A stretch of 64,000 bases of DNA from Alistipes sp. (GCA_017436185.1 JAFSDP010000008.1:1-64000), one strand, 5' to 3'. Shown: positions 1 through 9,866, counted from the stretch's first letter. Notes: a model not told the origin generated them from the letters alone. Program-made: numbers and translations.

Positions 1-2375
1 CCTACCACCACACGATGTTCGAGATGCTCGGCAACTGGTCCTATGGCGACTACTTCAAGAAGGAGGCCATCGAGTGGGCGTGGGAGCTGCTGCACGACAT
101 CTATAAGCTGCCTGCCGAGCGTATGTATGCCACCGTGTTCGAGGGCTCGGAAGAGGATGGTGTCCCCTTCGATCAGGAGGCCTACGACTATTGGATGCAG
201 TTCCTGCCTGCCGACCACATCATTCGTGGTAACAAGCACGACAACTTCTGGGAGATGGGCGAGACGGGTCCCTGCGGCCCCTGCTCGGAGATCCACTTCG
301 ACCTGCGCGACGAGGCCGAGATTGCCCAAAAGCCCGGTCGTGAGATGGTCAATATGGGTCACCCCCAGGTCATCGAGATTTGGAACCTCGTATTTATGCA
401 GTTCAACCGCAAGGCTAACGGCTCGTTGGAGGAGTTGCCGGCCCGCAACGTCGATACGGGTATGGGCTTCGAGCGTCTCTGTATGGTGATGCAGGGCAAG
501 AAGTCGAACTACGATACGGATGTCTTCCAGCCCACCATTCAGCGCATCGCCGAGATGTCGGGCAAGGCCTATGGCGTGGATGAGAAGTGCGACGTGGCTA
601 TGCGTGTAATCGCCGACCACCTGCGTGCCATCTCGTTCTCGATTGCCGATGGTCAGCTGCCCTCGAACGTGAAGGCCGGTTATGTGATTCGTCGCATTCT
701 GCGTCGTGCCGTACGTTACGGCTATACCTACCTTGGTTTCAACGAGCCGATGCTCTGCAAGCTGGTGCCGGTGCTGGTGGCCCAGATGGGCGATCAGTTC
801 CCCGAGTTGAAGGCCCAGCAGACCCTCATCGAGAAGGTGATCGAGGAGGAGGAGGCTTCGTTCCTGCGTACGCTGGCTACGGGTATCAACCTTTTGGATG
901 GTGTGATTGCCCGTACCAAGAGCGAAGGCAAGGAGCTTATTTCGGGTAAGGATGCCTTCGTATTGTACGACACTTTCGGCTTCCCCATCGACCTCACGGA
1001 GCTGATTGCCCGTGAGCAGGGCGTAGGGGTTGATTTGGCTGCCTTCGAGGCTGAGTTGGCCGCCCAGAAGGCCCGTTCGCGCAACGCCGCTGCCGTCGAT
1101 ACCGACGACTGGGTGGAGCTCTTCCCCCTGCCGCAGAGCGAGTTTACGGGTTACGACCACCTCACCGAGGAGATCAAAATTGCCCGCTATCGTCGTGTGA
1201 CCTCGAAGGGTAAGACGACCTATCAACTCGTATTCGACAAAACCCCCTTCTATGGTAATTCGGGTGGTCAGGTTGGCGATACGGGTGTTATTGAGAGTGC
1301 CAACGAGCGCATCAAAATTGTGGCCACCGAGAAGGAGAACGGCCTGATTATCCACATTGTCAATGAGTTGCCCGAGAACCCCGAGGCGGTGTTTACGGCC
1401 AAGGTCGATGCCGCAGAGCGTCAGAAGGCTGCCAACAACCACTCGGCTACCCACCTTATGCACGAGGCATTGCGCACGGTACTGGGTACGCACGTCGAGC
1501 AGAAGGGTTCGCTCGTGACGCCCCAGTCGTTGCGTTTCGACTTCTCGCACTTCCAGAAGGTGACCCCCGAGGAGCTGCGTGAGGTGGAGCGTCTGGTGAA
1601 CCGTACGATTCGTGCCAACCATCCGCTCGTTGAGAACCGCGAGGCTACGAAGGAGGAGGCCGAGGCGGCAGGTGCAATGATGCTCTTCGGCGAGAAGTAT
1701 GGCGACAAGGTGCGTATGGTTAAGTTCGGCTCGTCGGTGGAGTTGTGCGGTGGTACGCACACCTCGGCTACGGGTACGATTGGTCTGTTCAAGATTATCT
1801 CGGAGGGTGCCATTTCGGCCGGTGTACGCCGTATTGAGGCGGTGACGGGCGAGCGTGCCGAGGAGATGCTCTACGCCGTGGAGGATACGATGACCTCGCT
1901 CTCGGAGTCGCTGCACAACTCGCAGGTGATGGTGGCCGTCAAGAAGATGATCGAGAGCAACGAGGCCCTCTCGAAGGAGGTTGAGGAGCTGCGCAAGGAG
2001 CAGATCTCGCAGGTGGCCGACCGCTTCTTCTCTAAGTTGGAGGAGAAGAACGGTATGCAGCTGGTGGCTGCCGTGCTGCCTCGTCGTGCCGACTTTGTGA
2101 AGGATTTGGCCTACAATTTGCGCAGCCGCTCGTCGAAGCTCGTCTTCGTGGTGGGTGTCGTAAACGACGGTAAGCCGACCCTGACCATTATGCTGGGCGA
2201 CGAGATTACGGCCCAGGGCGTCAATGCAGGTGCTGTGGTGCGTGAGGCTGCCAAGCTGATGCAGGGCGGCGGTGGCGGTCAGGCCTTCTTTGCAACGGCG
2301 GGTGGTAAGAATCCCGACGGGTTGCAGGCGGCCATCGACAAGGCTGTCGAGCTGATTTCGGCACAGGTGAAGTAA
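1..2375 (+). CDS. alaS: Alanine--tRNA ligase, 5' end missing
   Basis: Cytoplasmic enzyme that charges tRNA-Ala with alanine and hydrolyses mischarged products. The reading frame is open from base 3 (the first codons read Y-H-H-T before MFEML), so the true start lies before the window; about 85-90 N-terminal residues are missing compared with the usual ~870. Visible parts are the class II catalytic core ending in the R-H-H/FEMLGN region, the editing-domain zinc motif [11 protein letters not shown] and the CGGTH motif, and a glycine-rich C-terminal region ([16 protein letters not shown]) typical of the DHHA1 C-Ala domain. It ends with TAA three bases before the first possible gpmI start, so the two genes are probably co-transcribed. 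Confidence 0.97.
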   Translation, partial: YHHTMFEMLGNWSYGDYFKKEAIEWAWELLHDIYKLPAERMYATVFEGSEEDGVPFDQEAYDYWMQFLPADHIIRGNKHDNFWEMGETGPCGPCSEIHFDLRDEAEIAQKPGREMVNMGHPQVIEIWNLVFMQFNRKANGSLEELPARNVDTGMGFERLCMVMQGKKSNYDTDVFQPTIQRIAEMSGKAYGVDEKCDVAMRVIADHLRAISFSIADGQLPSNVKAGYVIRRILRRAVRYGYTYLGFNEPMLCKLVPVLVAQMGDQFPELKAQQTLIEKVIEEEEASFLRTLATGINLLDGVIARTKSEGKELISGKDAFVLYDTFGFPIDLTELIAREQGVGVDLAAFEAELAAQKARSRNAAAVDTDDWVELFPLPQSEFTGYDHLTEEIKIARYRRVTSKGKTTYQLVFDKTPFYGNSGGQVGDTGVIESANERIKIVATEKENGLIIHIVNELPENPEAVFTAKVDAAERQKAANNHSATHLMHEALRTVLGTHVEQKGSLVTPQSLRFDFSHFQKVTPEELREVERLVNRTIRANHPLVENREATKEEAEAAGAMMLFGEKYGDKVRMVKFGSSVELCGGTHTSATGTIGLFKIISEGAISAGVRRIEAVTGERAEEMLYAVEDTMTSLSESLHNSQVMVAVKKMIESNEALSKEVEELRKEQISQVADRFFSKLEEKNGMQLVAAVLPRRADFVKDLAYNLRSRSSKLVFVVGVVNDGKPTLTIMLGDEITAQGVNAGAVVREAAKLMQGGGGGQAFFATAGGKNPDGLQAAIDKAVELISAQVK

Positions 2376-2378
2376 GTA

Positions 2379-3923
2379 ATGAAACAAGATAAAACAATGG
2401 CTAACAAAGTATTATTGATGATTCTGGATGGCTGGGGTAACGGCCATCACGATAAGGCGGATGTCATTTCGACCGTACATCCCGACTATATCTCGAAGAT
2501 GACCGAGAGCTATCCCCACGCCGAGCTGCGCACGGATGGCGAGAATGTAGGTCTGCCGGAGGGGCAGATGGGTAACTCGGAGGTGGGTCACCTCAATATC
2601 GGTGCCGGTCGTGTGGTTTATCAGGACCTGGTGAAGATCAACCGTGCCTGCCGTGACAACTCGATTATGCAGAACAGCGAGATTGTGGCTGCCTTCGAGT
2701 ATGCCAAGGCCAACAACGTCGCCGTTCACTTTATGGGTCTGACGTCGGATGGCGGTGTGCACTCGTCGCTCGAGCACCTCTTCAAGCTCTGCGACATCGC
2801 TGCCGAGTACAAAATCGAGAAGACCTACGCCCACTGCTTTATGGATGGCCGTGATACCGACCCCCGCAGCGGTAAGGGCTTTATTGAGCAGCTGGAGCAG
2901 AAGATGGTCGCCTCGACGGGTGAGATTGCTACCATCATCGGTCGCTACTATGCGATGGACCGTGACAAGCGTTGGGAGCGTGTAAAGGTGGCCTACGATG
3001 CCCTCGTGAAGGGAGTGGGTGCCCCCGCAACGGATATGGTCGCTGCCGTGGAGGCTTCGTATGCTGCCGAGGTGACCGACGAGTTCATCAAGCCCATCGT
3101 GCGTGTCGATGGCGAGGGTAAGGCCGTAGGTCTTATTCAGCCCAACGACGTGGTGATCTTCTTCAACTACCGTAACGACCGTGCCAAGGAGCTGACCATT
3201 GTCCTCACGCAGGAGGATATGCCTTCGGAAGGGATGCAGACGATGCCCTTGTATTACTGCTGTATGACCCCCTACGACGCCAAGTTCCAGGGGCTGCACA
3301 TCTTGTTCGATAAGGAGAATGTGCAGAACACCATTGGCGAGTGGGTCTCGAAGCAGGGCTTGAGCCAGCTGCGCATTGCCGAGACGGAGAAGTATGCCCA
3401 CGTGACCTTCTTCCTCAATGGCGGTCGCGAGGAGAAGTTTGCCGGTGAGGAGCGTATCCTGGTGGCTTCGCCCAAGGTGGCTACCTACGACCTGCAACCC
3501 GAGATGTCGGCTCCCGAGGTGGCTGACAAGTTGGTTGAGGCACTCGACTCGCAGCAGTTCGACTTCATCTGCCTGAATTTCGCCAATGGCGATATGGTGG
3601 GCCACACGGGTATCTACGAGGCAATCGTGACGGCCGTGAAGGCGGTGGATAAGTGCGTCGAGAAGGTTGTTGAGGCGGCCAAGCGCAACGGCTACGAGGT
3701 GGTGCAGATTGCCGACCACGGCAACGCCGACAATGCCGTAAATGCCGATGGCACGCCCAATACGGCTCACTCGCTCAACCCCGTGCCCATCGTGGTGGTT
3801 TCGGACCGTGTGAAGGCCGTACACGACGGTATTTTGGCCGATGTTGCTCCGACGGTGTTGGAGTTGATGGGGCTGGAGAAGCCCGCCGAGATGAGCGGCA
3901 AATCGCTCGTGGAGCTGAAGTAA
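2379..3923 (+). CDS. gpmI: 2,3-bisphosphoglycerate-independent phosphoglycerate mutase
   Basis: Interconverts 3- and 2-phosphoglycerate in glycolysis and gluconeogenesis through a phosphoserine intermediate, using Mn2+ ions. At 514 aa the length is normal for the alkaline-phosphatase superfamily iPGM. It begins with the metal-binding LMILDGWG segment, carries the nucleophilic serine in [17 protein letters not shown], and has the late metal motifs [10 protein letters not shown] and TAHSLNPVP. Two starts are possible: ATG 2379 and ATG 2397 (MANKVLL). The second gives the usual N-terminus of the family and may be the real one. It follows alaS with almost no gap and ends in a shared terminator. 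Confidence 0.96.
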   Translation: MKQDKTMANKVLLMILDGWGNGHHDKADVISTVHPDYISKMTESYPHAELRTDGENVGLPEGQMGNSEVGHLNIGAGRVVYQDLVKINRACRDNSIMQNSEIVAAFEYAKANNVAVHFMGLTSDGGVHSSLEHLFKLCDIAAEYKIEKTYAHCFMDGRDTDPRSGKGFIEQLEQKMVASTGEIATIIGRYYAMDRDKRWERVKVAYDALVKGVGAPATDMVAAVEASYAAEVTDEFIKPIVRVDGEGKAVGLIQPNDVVIFFNYRNDRAKELTIVLTQEDMPSEGMQTMPLYYCCMTPYDAKFQGLHILFDKENVQNTIGEWVSKQGLSQLRIAETEKYAHVTFFLNGGREEKFAGEERILVASPKVATYDLQPEMSAPEVADKLVEALDSQQFDFICLNFANGDMVGHTGIYEAIVTAVKAVDKCVEKVVEAAKRNGYEVVQIADHGNADNAVNADGTPNTAHSLNPVPIVVVSDRVKAVHDGILADVAPTVLELMGLEKPAEMSGKSLVELK

Positions 3924-3943
3924 GAGGCTGCAATAAACGAAAA

Positions 3944-3975
3944 AGAGTCGGGTGCAAGCCCGACTCTTTTGTTTT
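3944..3975. terminator. Bidirectional terminator between gpmI and the convergent editing gene
   Basis: A 9-bp perfect stem (agagtcggg / cccgactct) with a 6-nt loop spans 3944-3967. It has a T run on the plus side and an A run on the other side, so it can end transcripts from both directions. Confidence 0.85.
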
Positions 3976-4471
3976 AGTATAGATCGATATACTCGAACGT
4001 GTTGCCTACGGCCGAAAGGTAGCGCTGAAACTCCTCCTGCGAGATGACCACCGTTGCCCGATTGTCGTTGGGGTGGAACGAGAGCGAAGGGTAGTGTTGC
4101 AGGTGGCTGTCCAAGAAGAGGTGGACGTGCTGCTCGGGGTCGTTGATCAGGCCGAAGGGCGAGACCGAGCCGGGCCGTAGCCCCAACCAACGCTCCATCC
4201 GCTGCTCGGAGGCAAAGGTGAGTTTGCCCTGACGGAGGCGCTGCTCGAGGTCGTGGATGACCAACGTCTGCTCGCAATCGAAGACCACCAGGTAGTGGCG
4301 GTTGCCCTTGTGGTTGCGGAAGAAGAGGTTTTTGCAGTGCTTTGACCCATCTTGGTGCCAATGCTGACGGGCAATCTCGATGGTCGGAGCCTCGGGGTGG
4401 TTGTACCAGCTGTATCGGATTTGGTGGCGGTCGAGAAAGTCAAAGACCACCTGCATACGTTCGCTTACCAT
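3974..4471 (-). CDS. YbaK/ProX-family aminoacyl-tRNA deacylase (ProXp-ala type)
   Basis: Predicted free-standing editing domain that hydrolyses misacylated tRNA, by family resemblance Ala-tRNA(Pro). At 165 aa it is a single YbaK domain of the PrdX/ProXp-ala length class. Features include the N-terminal helix and the YNHPEAPT segment, the conserved KNLFFRN stretch with its lysine, and the late GSVSPFGLIND loop, which lines the substrate pocket in this family. It lies 9 nt after tcdA, as the last gene of a three-gene minus-strand group. Its exact tRNA specificity cannot be read from the sequence. Confidence 0.85.
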   Translation of the reverse strand: MVSERMQVVFDFLDRHQIRYSWYNHPEAPTIEIARQHWHQDGSKHCKNLFFRNHKGNRHYLVVFDCEQTLVIHDLEQRLRQGKLTFASEQRMERWLGLRPGSVSPFGLINDPEQHVHLFLDSHLQHYPSLSFHPNDNRATVVISQEEFQRYLSAVGNTFEYIDLY

Positions 4472-4480
4472 ACTTATATA

Positions 4481-5200
4481 TTATAACTCGCCAATGAGGT
4501 CGCGAATGACCACCGAAGCACACCCGATGCCGAACAGGGCAGGGATGTAGGAGATGGTGCCGACCTGCGATTTTTTGTTTTGCTCCTCGGCGATAATCAT
4601 CGCCCCCTCACGCACCGGTTCGGGCGAGAAAACCGCCTTAAAACCCTTGTAAACCCCCACCTTGTGGAGTCGCTTGCGCAACATATGGGCCAAGGGGCAG
4701 TGGTGGGTCTTCGAGATGTCTTTGATTTCGAGCTGCGTGGGGTCGGTCTTGGCCCCTGCCCCCATCGAACTAACGAGCTTCAGCCCCCGCTCACGAGCCG
4801 CCACGATGAGGGCCAATTTGGGCGAGAGGGTATCGATGCAATCGACCACATAGTCGTAGCGTGCCGCATCGAGCAGCGTGTAGGTCTCCTCGTCTTTGAT
4901 GTAACGATTGACGATGGTCAGCTCAATTTCGGGGTTGATGTCCCGCAACCGCTCGGCCAACACCTCGGCCTTCGGACGACCGATGGTGGAGTGCAGAGCC
5001 AGGAGCTGACGATTGATGTTCGTCAGGCCGACCACATCGGCATCGGCCAGGGTCATCCGACCCACTCCGGCACGGGCAATCATCTCGGCCGCATAGGCTC
5101 CTACACCGCCCAGACCCACGACCAAAACGTGCGATTGGCGCAAGATGTCGAGTTTCTCTTTTCCGAGTAATAATTCGGTGCGTTCCAACCAATTATCCAT
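4481..5200 (-). CDS. tcdA: tRNA threonylcarbamoyladenosine dehydratase
   Basis: E1-like ATP-dependent enzyme that cyclises t6A37 to ct6A37 in ANN-decoding tRNAs. At 239 aa it has the ThiF/MoeB Rossmann fold: the nucleotide-binding glycine loop VVGLGGVGAYAAE (about residues 27-39), the D-ADVVGLTNINRQ segment, the VDCIDTLSPK motif and a C-terminal GCASVVIRDLIG helix. It lacks the CxxC zinc knuckles and rhodanese domain of MoeB/MoeZ, and the length fits TcdA (CsdL/YgdL). It starts 2 nt after the tatD-like gene stops, so the two are translationally close. Confidence 0.92.
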   Translation of the reverse strand: MDNWLERTELLLGKEKLDILRQSHVLVVGLGGVGAYAAEMIARAGVGRMTLADADVVGLTNINRQLLALHSTIGRPKAEVLAERLRDINPEIELTIVNRYIKDEETYTLLDAARYDYVVDCIDTLSPKLALIVAARERGLKLVSSMGAGAKTDPTQLEIKDISKTHHCPLAHMLRKRLHKVGVYKGFKAVFSPEPVREGAMIIAEEQNKKSQVGTISYIPALFGIGCASVVIRDLIGEL

Positions 5201-5202
5201 AT

Positions 5203-5778
5203 CTATTTTCTAAATAACTTTAGGTAGTTTTCGTAGGTTGCCTGCTGCAATTCTTCGCAGGTAATACCCTTCACTTCGGCCGCCTTTTCGTAGATTTCCG
5301 CCAGCGGCATCCGACTTTCGTCGGTCTCGATAAAGAGCCGTTCGAGCGGCACACGACGCAACGCCTCCTGCGTCTTTTGGGAGCGAAACGTGCGCTCGCC
5401 AAACGAGAGGTAAAAGCCCCGCCGAATGAGTCGTTCGGCCAACTCCGGTGAGCCGATAAATCCGTGAAAAATCACCGCCGGAAGATGCACCTCGTCAAGT
5501 GCCTTCAAGACCTCTTCGTAGGCCCGTACTACGTGCAGCACCACGGGCTTGCGGTGCTCTTCGGCCAAGCGCAGTTGTGTTTGAAATAGAGCCGTTTGTA
5601 GCGAGAAATCGACCGCCGAAGCCTTGTCTAATCCAATCTCGCCAACCGCCTCCGCCGAGGCGATTTCTTCCGCCGAGGGCAATGCCCCTTCACCCGCCAG
5701 CCAGGGATGTACTCCGACCGTCAGGATGGTTACGGCATCGGTCTTTAGATGGGTGTGAATATCGACAAAGGGTATCAT
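5203..5778 (-). CDS. TatD-family metal-dependent hydrolase (short form)
   Basis: Amidohydrolase-fold protein of the TatD DNase family. The metal-binding HTH motif (FVDIHTHL) is at the very N-terminus, followed by GEIGLD, a HVVRA strand with the central histidine, VIFHGF, and the late FIETDES motif that carries the catalytic aspartate. At about 191 aa it is shorter than classical TatD (~260), as is common for the Bacteroidetes version. I place the start at ATG 5778 (MIPFVDIHTH) rather than 5793, because a -7 promoter element lies at 5783-5790, which would overlap the longer start. It is the first gene of the tatD-tcdA-ProX group. Confidence 0.88.
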   Translation of the reverse strand: MIPFVDIHTHLKTDAVTILTVGVHPWLAGEGALPSAEEIASAEAVGEIGLDKASAVDFSLQTALFQTQLRLAEEHRKPVVLHVVRAYEEVLKALDEVHLPAVIFHGFIGSPELAERLIRRGFYLSFGERTFRSQKTQEALRRVPLERLFIETDESRMPLAEIYEKAAEVKGITCEELQQATYENYLKLFRK

Positions 5779-5782
5779 CTTA

Positions 5783-5790
5783 CAAAGATA
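5783..5790 (-). promoter_or_regulatory. Bacteroidetes -7 element for the tatD group
   Basis: Reads TATCTTTG on the minus strand, an exact match to TAnnTTTG. No convincing TTG -33 element was found at the usual distance. The predicted transcript start falls within a few bases of ATG 5778, implying little or no leader. Confidence 0.5.
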
Positions 5791-5916
5791 CAAATTGTTT
5801 TTCGTTTTCGCACTGTTTTTCGTCCGCCATCACCCCAAAAACCGATGCTTAAAATTTATTTTAAGTTATTTTACTATTTAATCGCCTTTTGGTAAGGTTT
5901 TCCGAGAAAAAAGTTG

Positions 5917-5924
5917 TATTTTCG
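5917..5924 (+). promoter_or_regulatory. Possible nqr operon promoter (-7 element)
   Basis: The sequence gttgtattttcgcc resembles a TAnnTTTG element with one mismatch. It lies in the 230-bp AT-rich gap before nqrA and would leave a leader of about 80 nt. The -33 box is not clear, so this assignment is weak. Confidence 0.35.
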
Positions 5925-6008
5925 CCCGCGAATTAAAAGTGTTAGCCCAATAACAGCAAAAACAAACTAAATTCAACAAATAATTTTTTAATCACTTAAC
6001 CAAACTCT

Positions 6009-7364
6009 ATGTCGAAAATCATTACTTTACGCAAGGGTCTCGACATCAATCTCGAGGGTGCAGCCGCACAGCAGGTATCGGTTCTGTCGATGGCCTCGGA
6101 GTACGGCGTATCGCCTTTGGATTTTGAGGGTGTAACTCCCAAGTTGCTGGTTAAGGCAGGTGATGAGGTAAAGGCAGGTACGCCGCTCTTCTTCAGCAAG
6201 AACGACGAGCGTATTCTCTTTACGTCGCCCGTGAGCGGTGTGGTAGCTGCCATCAACCGCGGCGAGAAGCGCAAGGTGCTCTCGGTTACGGTAACCCCTG
6301 CCCAGCAGCAGAGCTACGAGGAGTTCCCCAAACTCAATCCGAAGTCGGCATCGCGCGAGGAGGTGGTCGAGCTGCTGCTCAAGTCGGGTCTGTGGCCGAT
6401 GATTCAGCAGCGTCCCTATGGCATCATTGCCAATCCTTCGGATCAGCCGAAGGCGATCTTTGTATCGGCGTTTGATTCGGCTCCGTTGGCTCCCGATTAC
6501 AACTACGTGTTGAGCGGCGAGATGGAGCACGTCGAGGCTGGTCTTGCCCTGCTGGGTCGTCTGACCTCGGGCAAGGTACACCTGTCGATGCGTGCCCAGT
6601 CGGAGGGTAAGTTTGCCGCCGTGTCGGGTGTCGAGCTGCACACCTTTGCAGGCAAGCACCCCGTAGGCAACGTCGGCGTACAGATCCACCACATCGATCC
6701 CGTAAACAAGGGCGAGGTGGTATGGACGGTAAACATCCAGGATGTAGCCATTATGGGTCGCTTGGTGAAGACGGGTCGTCTTGATATGAGCAAGACGATT
6801 GCCCTGACCGGTTCGGAGGTGGTTTCGCCCCGCTACTGCAAGGTAATTGCCGGTGCCGGCATCGCTTCGCTCGTCGAGGGGAACATCAAGCCCCAGAAGG
6901 AGGGCGATTCGGTGCGTATCATCTCGGGCAACGTGCTGACGGGTGTAAAGCGCACGGCCGAGGAGCACCTCTCGTTCTACGCCAACCAGCTCACCATCAT
7001 CCCCGAGGGTGACAAGTACGAGCTGTTCGGTTGGATGATGCCCCGCTTCAAGAAGTTCTCCGTATCGCGTGCCTACTTCTCGTGGCTCTGCCCCAAGAAG
7101 CAGTACAAGCTCGATACGAATCTGAATGGCGGTGAGCGTCCCTTCGTGGTTTCGGGTCTCTATGAGCAGTATCTGCCGATGGATATCTATCCGGTCTATC
7201 TGTTGAAGGCCTGCCTGGCGGGTGATATCGACAAGATGGAGAATCTGGGTATCTATGAGGTCGTTGAGGAGGATATCGCCCTGTGCGAGTTTGTCGATCC
7301 CTCGAAGATCGAGATGCAGCAGGTATTGCGCAATGGTATTAACTTAATGATTAAGGAGGCATAA
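6009..7364 (+). CDS. nqrA: Na+-translocating NADH:quinone reductase subunit A
   Basis: Cytoplasmic-side subunit of the six-subunit respiratory Na+ pump; NqrA contributes to the quinone site. At 451 aa it is full length for the family. It shows the N-terminal barrel-sandwich (RnfC/lipoyl-like) region with KAGTPLFFSKND and FTSPVSGVVAAINRGEKR, followed by the NqrA core (LTGKVHLSM-like and KTIALTGSEV segments). It opens the operon and is separated from nqrB by only 2 nt. Confidence 0.97.
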   Translation: MSKIITLRKGLDINLEGAAAQQVSVLSMASEYGVSPLDFEGVTPKLLVKAGDEVKAGTPLFFSKNDERILFTSPVSGVVAAINRGEKRKVLSVTVTPAQQQSYEEFPKLNPKSASREEVVELLLKSGLWPMIQQRPYGIIANPSDQPKAIFVSAFDSAPLAPDYNYVLSGEMEHVEAGLALLGRLTSGKVHLSMRAQSEGKFAAVSGVELHTFAGKHPVGNVGVQIHHIDPVNKGEVVWTVNIQDVAIMGRLVKTGRLDMSKTIALTGSEVVSPRYCKVIAGAGIASLVEGNIKPQKEGDSVRIISGNVLTGVKRTAEEHLSFYANQLTIIPEGDKYELFGWMMPRFKKFSVSRAYFSWLCPKKQYKLDTNLNGGERPFVVSGLYEQYLPMDIYPVYLLKACLAGDIDKMENLGIYEVVEEDIALCEFVDPSKIEMQQVLRNGINLMIKEA

Positions 7365-7366
7365 CG

Positions 7367-8500
7367 ATGAAGGCATTGAGAAACATTGTAGATAAGCTGA
7401 AGCCGACCTTCTCCAAGGGTGGAAAGTTGAGCTTCCTGCAGTCCACCTTCGAGGGCTTCGAGACCTTCCTCTTCGTGCCCAATGAGACGACCCGCAAGGG
7501 TGCTCATATCCGCGACTGCAACGATATGAAGCGTACGATGATTATGGTGGTTATCGCCCTCATCCCCGCCTTCTTGTTCGGTTGCTACTGGGCCGGTGCC
7601 CAGGTGGGCCTCGAGGGGCTGACGGCCTTCTTCTATGGTCTGGTACGTATTCTGCCGATGGTGGCCACCTCGTACATCGTGGGTCTTGCCATCGAGTTCT
7701 ATTTTGCTCAGATTCGCGGCCACGAGATCAACGAGGGTTTCCTCGTGTCGGGTCTGCTGATTCCGATGATTATGCCCATCTCGACCCCGCTGTGGATGGT
7801 CGGCCTGGCTACCGCCTTTGCCGTCATCTTCGGTAAGGAGGTATTCGGTGGTACGGGTATGAACGTCTTTAACCCCGCACTTTTGGCTCGTGCCTTCGTA
7901 TTCTTCGCCTACACGCCCCAGATTTCGGGTGAGCAGGTGTGGTATTCGTCGTGGACGATGATGGGTGCCCAGGTTGATGGCGTTACGGGTGCTACGGCCC
8001 TCGAGAAGCTCGCTTCGACGGGTACGATGGGCGATTGGACGGCAATGGATGCCTTCTTGGGCTTTATCCCCGGTTCGTTTGGTGAGACCTCGACGCTGGC
8101 AATCCTGATTGGTGCCGTGATTCTGCTCGGCACGGGCATCGCTTCGTGGCGTACGATGATCTCGGTGTTTGTCGGCGGTCTGGCTATGGGTTACCTGTTC
8201 CAGGCACTCGGCGTGACGGAGTATCCCGCTTGGTGGCACCTCATCGTAGGTGGTTTTGCCTTCGGTGCCGTCTTTATGGCTACCGACCCCGTTACCTCGT
8301 CGCAGACCAACACGGGTAAGTACATCGTCGGCTTTATGACGGGTGCCATCGCCGTGCTGATTCGCGTGGTGAACCCCGCCTATCCCGAGGGTATGATGCT
8401 GGCCATCCTCTTTATGAATGCCCTGGCTCCGCTGGTGGACTACTTCGTGGTTGAGGCCAACATCTCGCGTCGTAAGAATCGTGTAAAAACCGTTAAATAG
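7367..8500 (+). CDS. nqrB: Na+-translocating NADH:quinone reductase subunit B
   Basis: Polytopic membrane subunit that carries a covalent FMN and forms part of the Na+ channel. At 377 aa it has many hydrophobic helices (for example residues 56-80, 90-112, 125-155 and several after 225). The FMN attachment motif is seen as DGVTGATA, with the acceptor threonine near residue 210 (family motif S/T-G-A-T). FNPALLARAF and the MATDPVTSSQ segment are typical of NqrB/RnfD. It is followed by nqrC after 10 nt. Confidence 0.97.
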   Translation: MKALRNIVDKLKPTFSKGGKLSFLQSTFEGFETFLFVPNETTRKGAHIRDCNDMKRTMIMVVIALIPAFLFGCYWAGAQVGLEGLTAFFYGLVRILPMVATSYIVGLAIEFYFAQIRGHEINEGFLVSGLLIPMIMPISTPLWMVGLATAFAVIFGKEVFGGTGMNVFNPALLARAFVFFAYTPQISGEQVWYSSWTMMGAQVDGVTGATALEKLASTGTMGDWTAMDAFLGFIPGSFGETSTLAILIGAVILLGTGIASWRTMISVFVGGLAMGYLFQALGVTEYPAWWHLIVGGFAFGAVFMATDPVTSSQTNTGKYIVGFMTGAIAVLIRVVNPAYPEGMMLAILFMNALAPLVDYFVVEANISRRKNRVKTVK

Positions 8501-8510
8501 TTGAAGTGTT

Positions 8511-9233
8511 ATGAATAAGAATAGTAATACCTATATTATCATCTATTCGACGGTGATGGTTGTTGTAGTGGCTACGCTACTGGCTGTGGCTTCGCTGGCA
8601 CTGAAGAGCCGTCAGGATGCCAACATCCTGAACGAGAAGAAGCAGGCTATTCTGGCTTCGCTCTCGATGGCGGATCAGAACTACGACGAGTGTATCACGG
8701 CTTACGTCGTAAATGGTAATGGTGAGAAGGTGGAGGGCAAGGATCCTCTGCAGCTTCTGTTTGACCTGCCGACGGCCTTCGATCAGCAGACGCTTCCCGT
8801 CTTCGAGGCCCAGGACGGCCGCATTGTGGTTCCCGTGTCGGGTACCGGTCTTTGGGGTCCGATGTGGGGCTATGTGGCTCTGGAGCAGGATATGAATACG
8901 GTTTCGGGTGTCGTTTTGGACCACGCCGGTGAGACGCCGGGTCTGGGTGCCGAGGTGGCTACCCCCAAGCACCAGGCTATGTACAAGGGCAAGACCCTGT
9001 TCGAGGGCGACGAGTTTGTCTCGATCACCCTGCGCAAGGGCGGTGCCAAGGACGAGGCTCACGAGGTGGATGCCATTTCGGGTGGTACGAAGACCTCGGA
9101 TGGTGTGACCGATATGTTGAAGAAGAGCCTGGGTGCCTACCTGCCTCTGCTGGAGAGCAAGAAGGCCTCGGAGGTGGCTTCGGAGGCTTGTGAAACCGAG
9201 TGTGAAACGAATAATGTAGAGAACAATGAGTAG
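8511..9233 (+). CDS. nqrC: Na+-translocating NADH:quinone reductase subunit C
   Basis: Membrane-anchored subunit with a second covalent FMN. One N-terminal transmembrane helix (about residues 8-30) is followed by the periplasmic FMN-binding domain with GLWGPMWGYVAL and ETPGLGAEV. The flavinylation motif reads DAISGGTKTSDGV, with the expected acceptor threonine at residue 193; canonical proteins have SGAT here. The 240-aa length is normal, with a short cysteine-containing acidic tail. Its 3' end overlaps nqrD by 8 nt, indicating translational coupling. Confidence 0.96.
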   Translation: MNKNSNTYIIIYSTVMVVVVATLLAVASLALKSRQDANILNEKKQAILASLSMADQNYDECITAYVVNGNGEKVEGKDPLQLLFDLPTAFDQQTLPVFEAQDGRIVVPVSGTGLWGPMWGYVALEQDMNTVSGVVLDHAGETPGLGAEVATPKHQAMYKGKTLFEGDEFVSITLRKGGAKDEAHEVDAISGGTKTSDGVTDMLKKSLGAYLPLLESKKASEVASEACETECETNNVENNE

Positions 9234-9855
9234 CAAGAATCTGAAATATCTGACCGGCCCGTTCTCGGCGAACAACCCGGTCATCGTGCAGATCTTGGGT
9301 ATCTGCTCGGCGCTGGCTGTTACCGTACAGCTCAAGCCTGCCATCGTGATGGCTCTCTCGGTGACGGCCGTGACGGCCTTCGCAAACCTGGTGATGTCGC
9401 TGTTGCGTAAGGGCCTTCCCTCGCGTATCCGCATCATTGTTCAGCTGGTGGTTATCGCCTCGCTGGTAATTCTGGTGGACCAGGTGCTCAAAGCCTTCGT
9501 CTATGACGTATCGAAGCAGCTTTCGGTCTATGTGGGTCTGATTATTACGAACTGTATCGTGATGGGTCGTGTCGAGGCCTTCGCATTGGGTAACGGCCCC
9601 TGGGCTTCGTTCCTCGATGGTATCGGCAACGGTCTGGGTTACGGTTTGATTCTGGTGGTTGTGGCCTTCTTCCGTGAGCTGTTCGGTGCAGGTACGCTCT
9701 TTGGTTTGCGTGTCATTCCCGAGAGCTGGTACATTGCAGAGGGCGGTTTCTACTCGAACAACGGTCTGATGCTCTTCCCGCCGATGGCCCTGATTCTGGT
9801 AGGTTGCATCATCTGGGTACACCGCTCGAAAAATAAGGATTTACAGGAAAAATAG
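9226..9855 (+). CDS. nqrD: Na+-translocating NADH:quinone reductase subunit D
   Basis: Integral membrane subunit of the NQR complex, 209 aa with six predicted hydrophobic helices, homologous to RnfE and NqrE. Typical segments are GPFSANNPVIVQILGICSAL at the N-terminus, LIITNCIVMGRVEAFA, and LGYGLILVVVAFFRELFGAG. Paired with NqrE it forms the pseudosymmetric core thought to carry an Fe-S centre in the membrane. The start lies inside the last codons of nqrC. Confidence 0.96.
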   Translation: MSSKNLKYLTGPFSANNPVIVQILGICSALAVTVQLKPAIVMALSVTAVTAFANLVMSLLRKGLPSRIRIIVQLVVIASLVILVDQVLKAFVYDVSKQLSVYVGLIITNCIVMGRVEAFALGNGPWASFLDGIGNGLGYGLILVVVAFFRELFGAGTLFGLRVIPESWYIAEGGFYSNNGLMLFPPMALILVGCIIWVHRSKNKDLQEK

Positions 9856-9866
9856 GAGGGTAGCAT

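Noticed and set aside
2412..4361. Long open frame (649 codons) on the minus strand opposite gpmI
   Set aside because: It is antisense to a certain gene and crosses into the ProX gene and the terminator. High G+C third positions keep antisense frames open by chance. The composition (many H, L, R, Q) has no recognisable family.
4481..5200. MoeB or ThiF for the E1-like protein
   Set aside because: The zinc-binding CxxC pairs of MoeB/ThiF are missing and the family-specific C-terminal segment matches TcdA.
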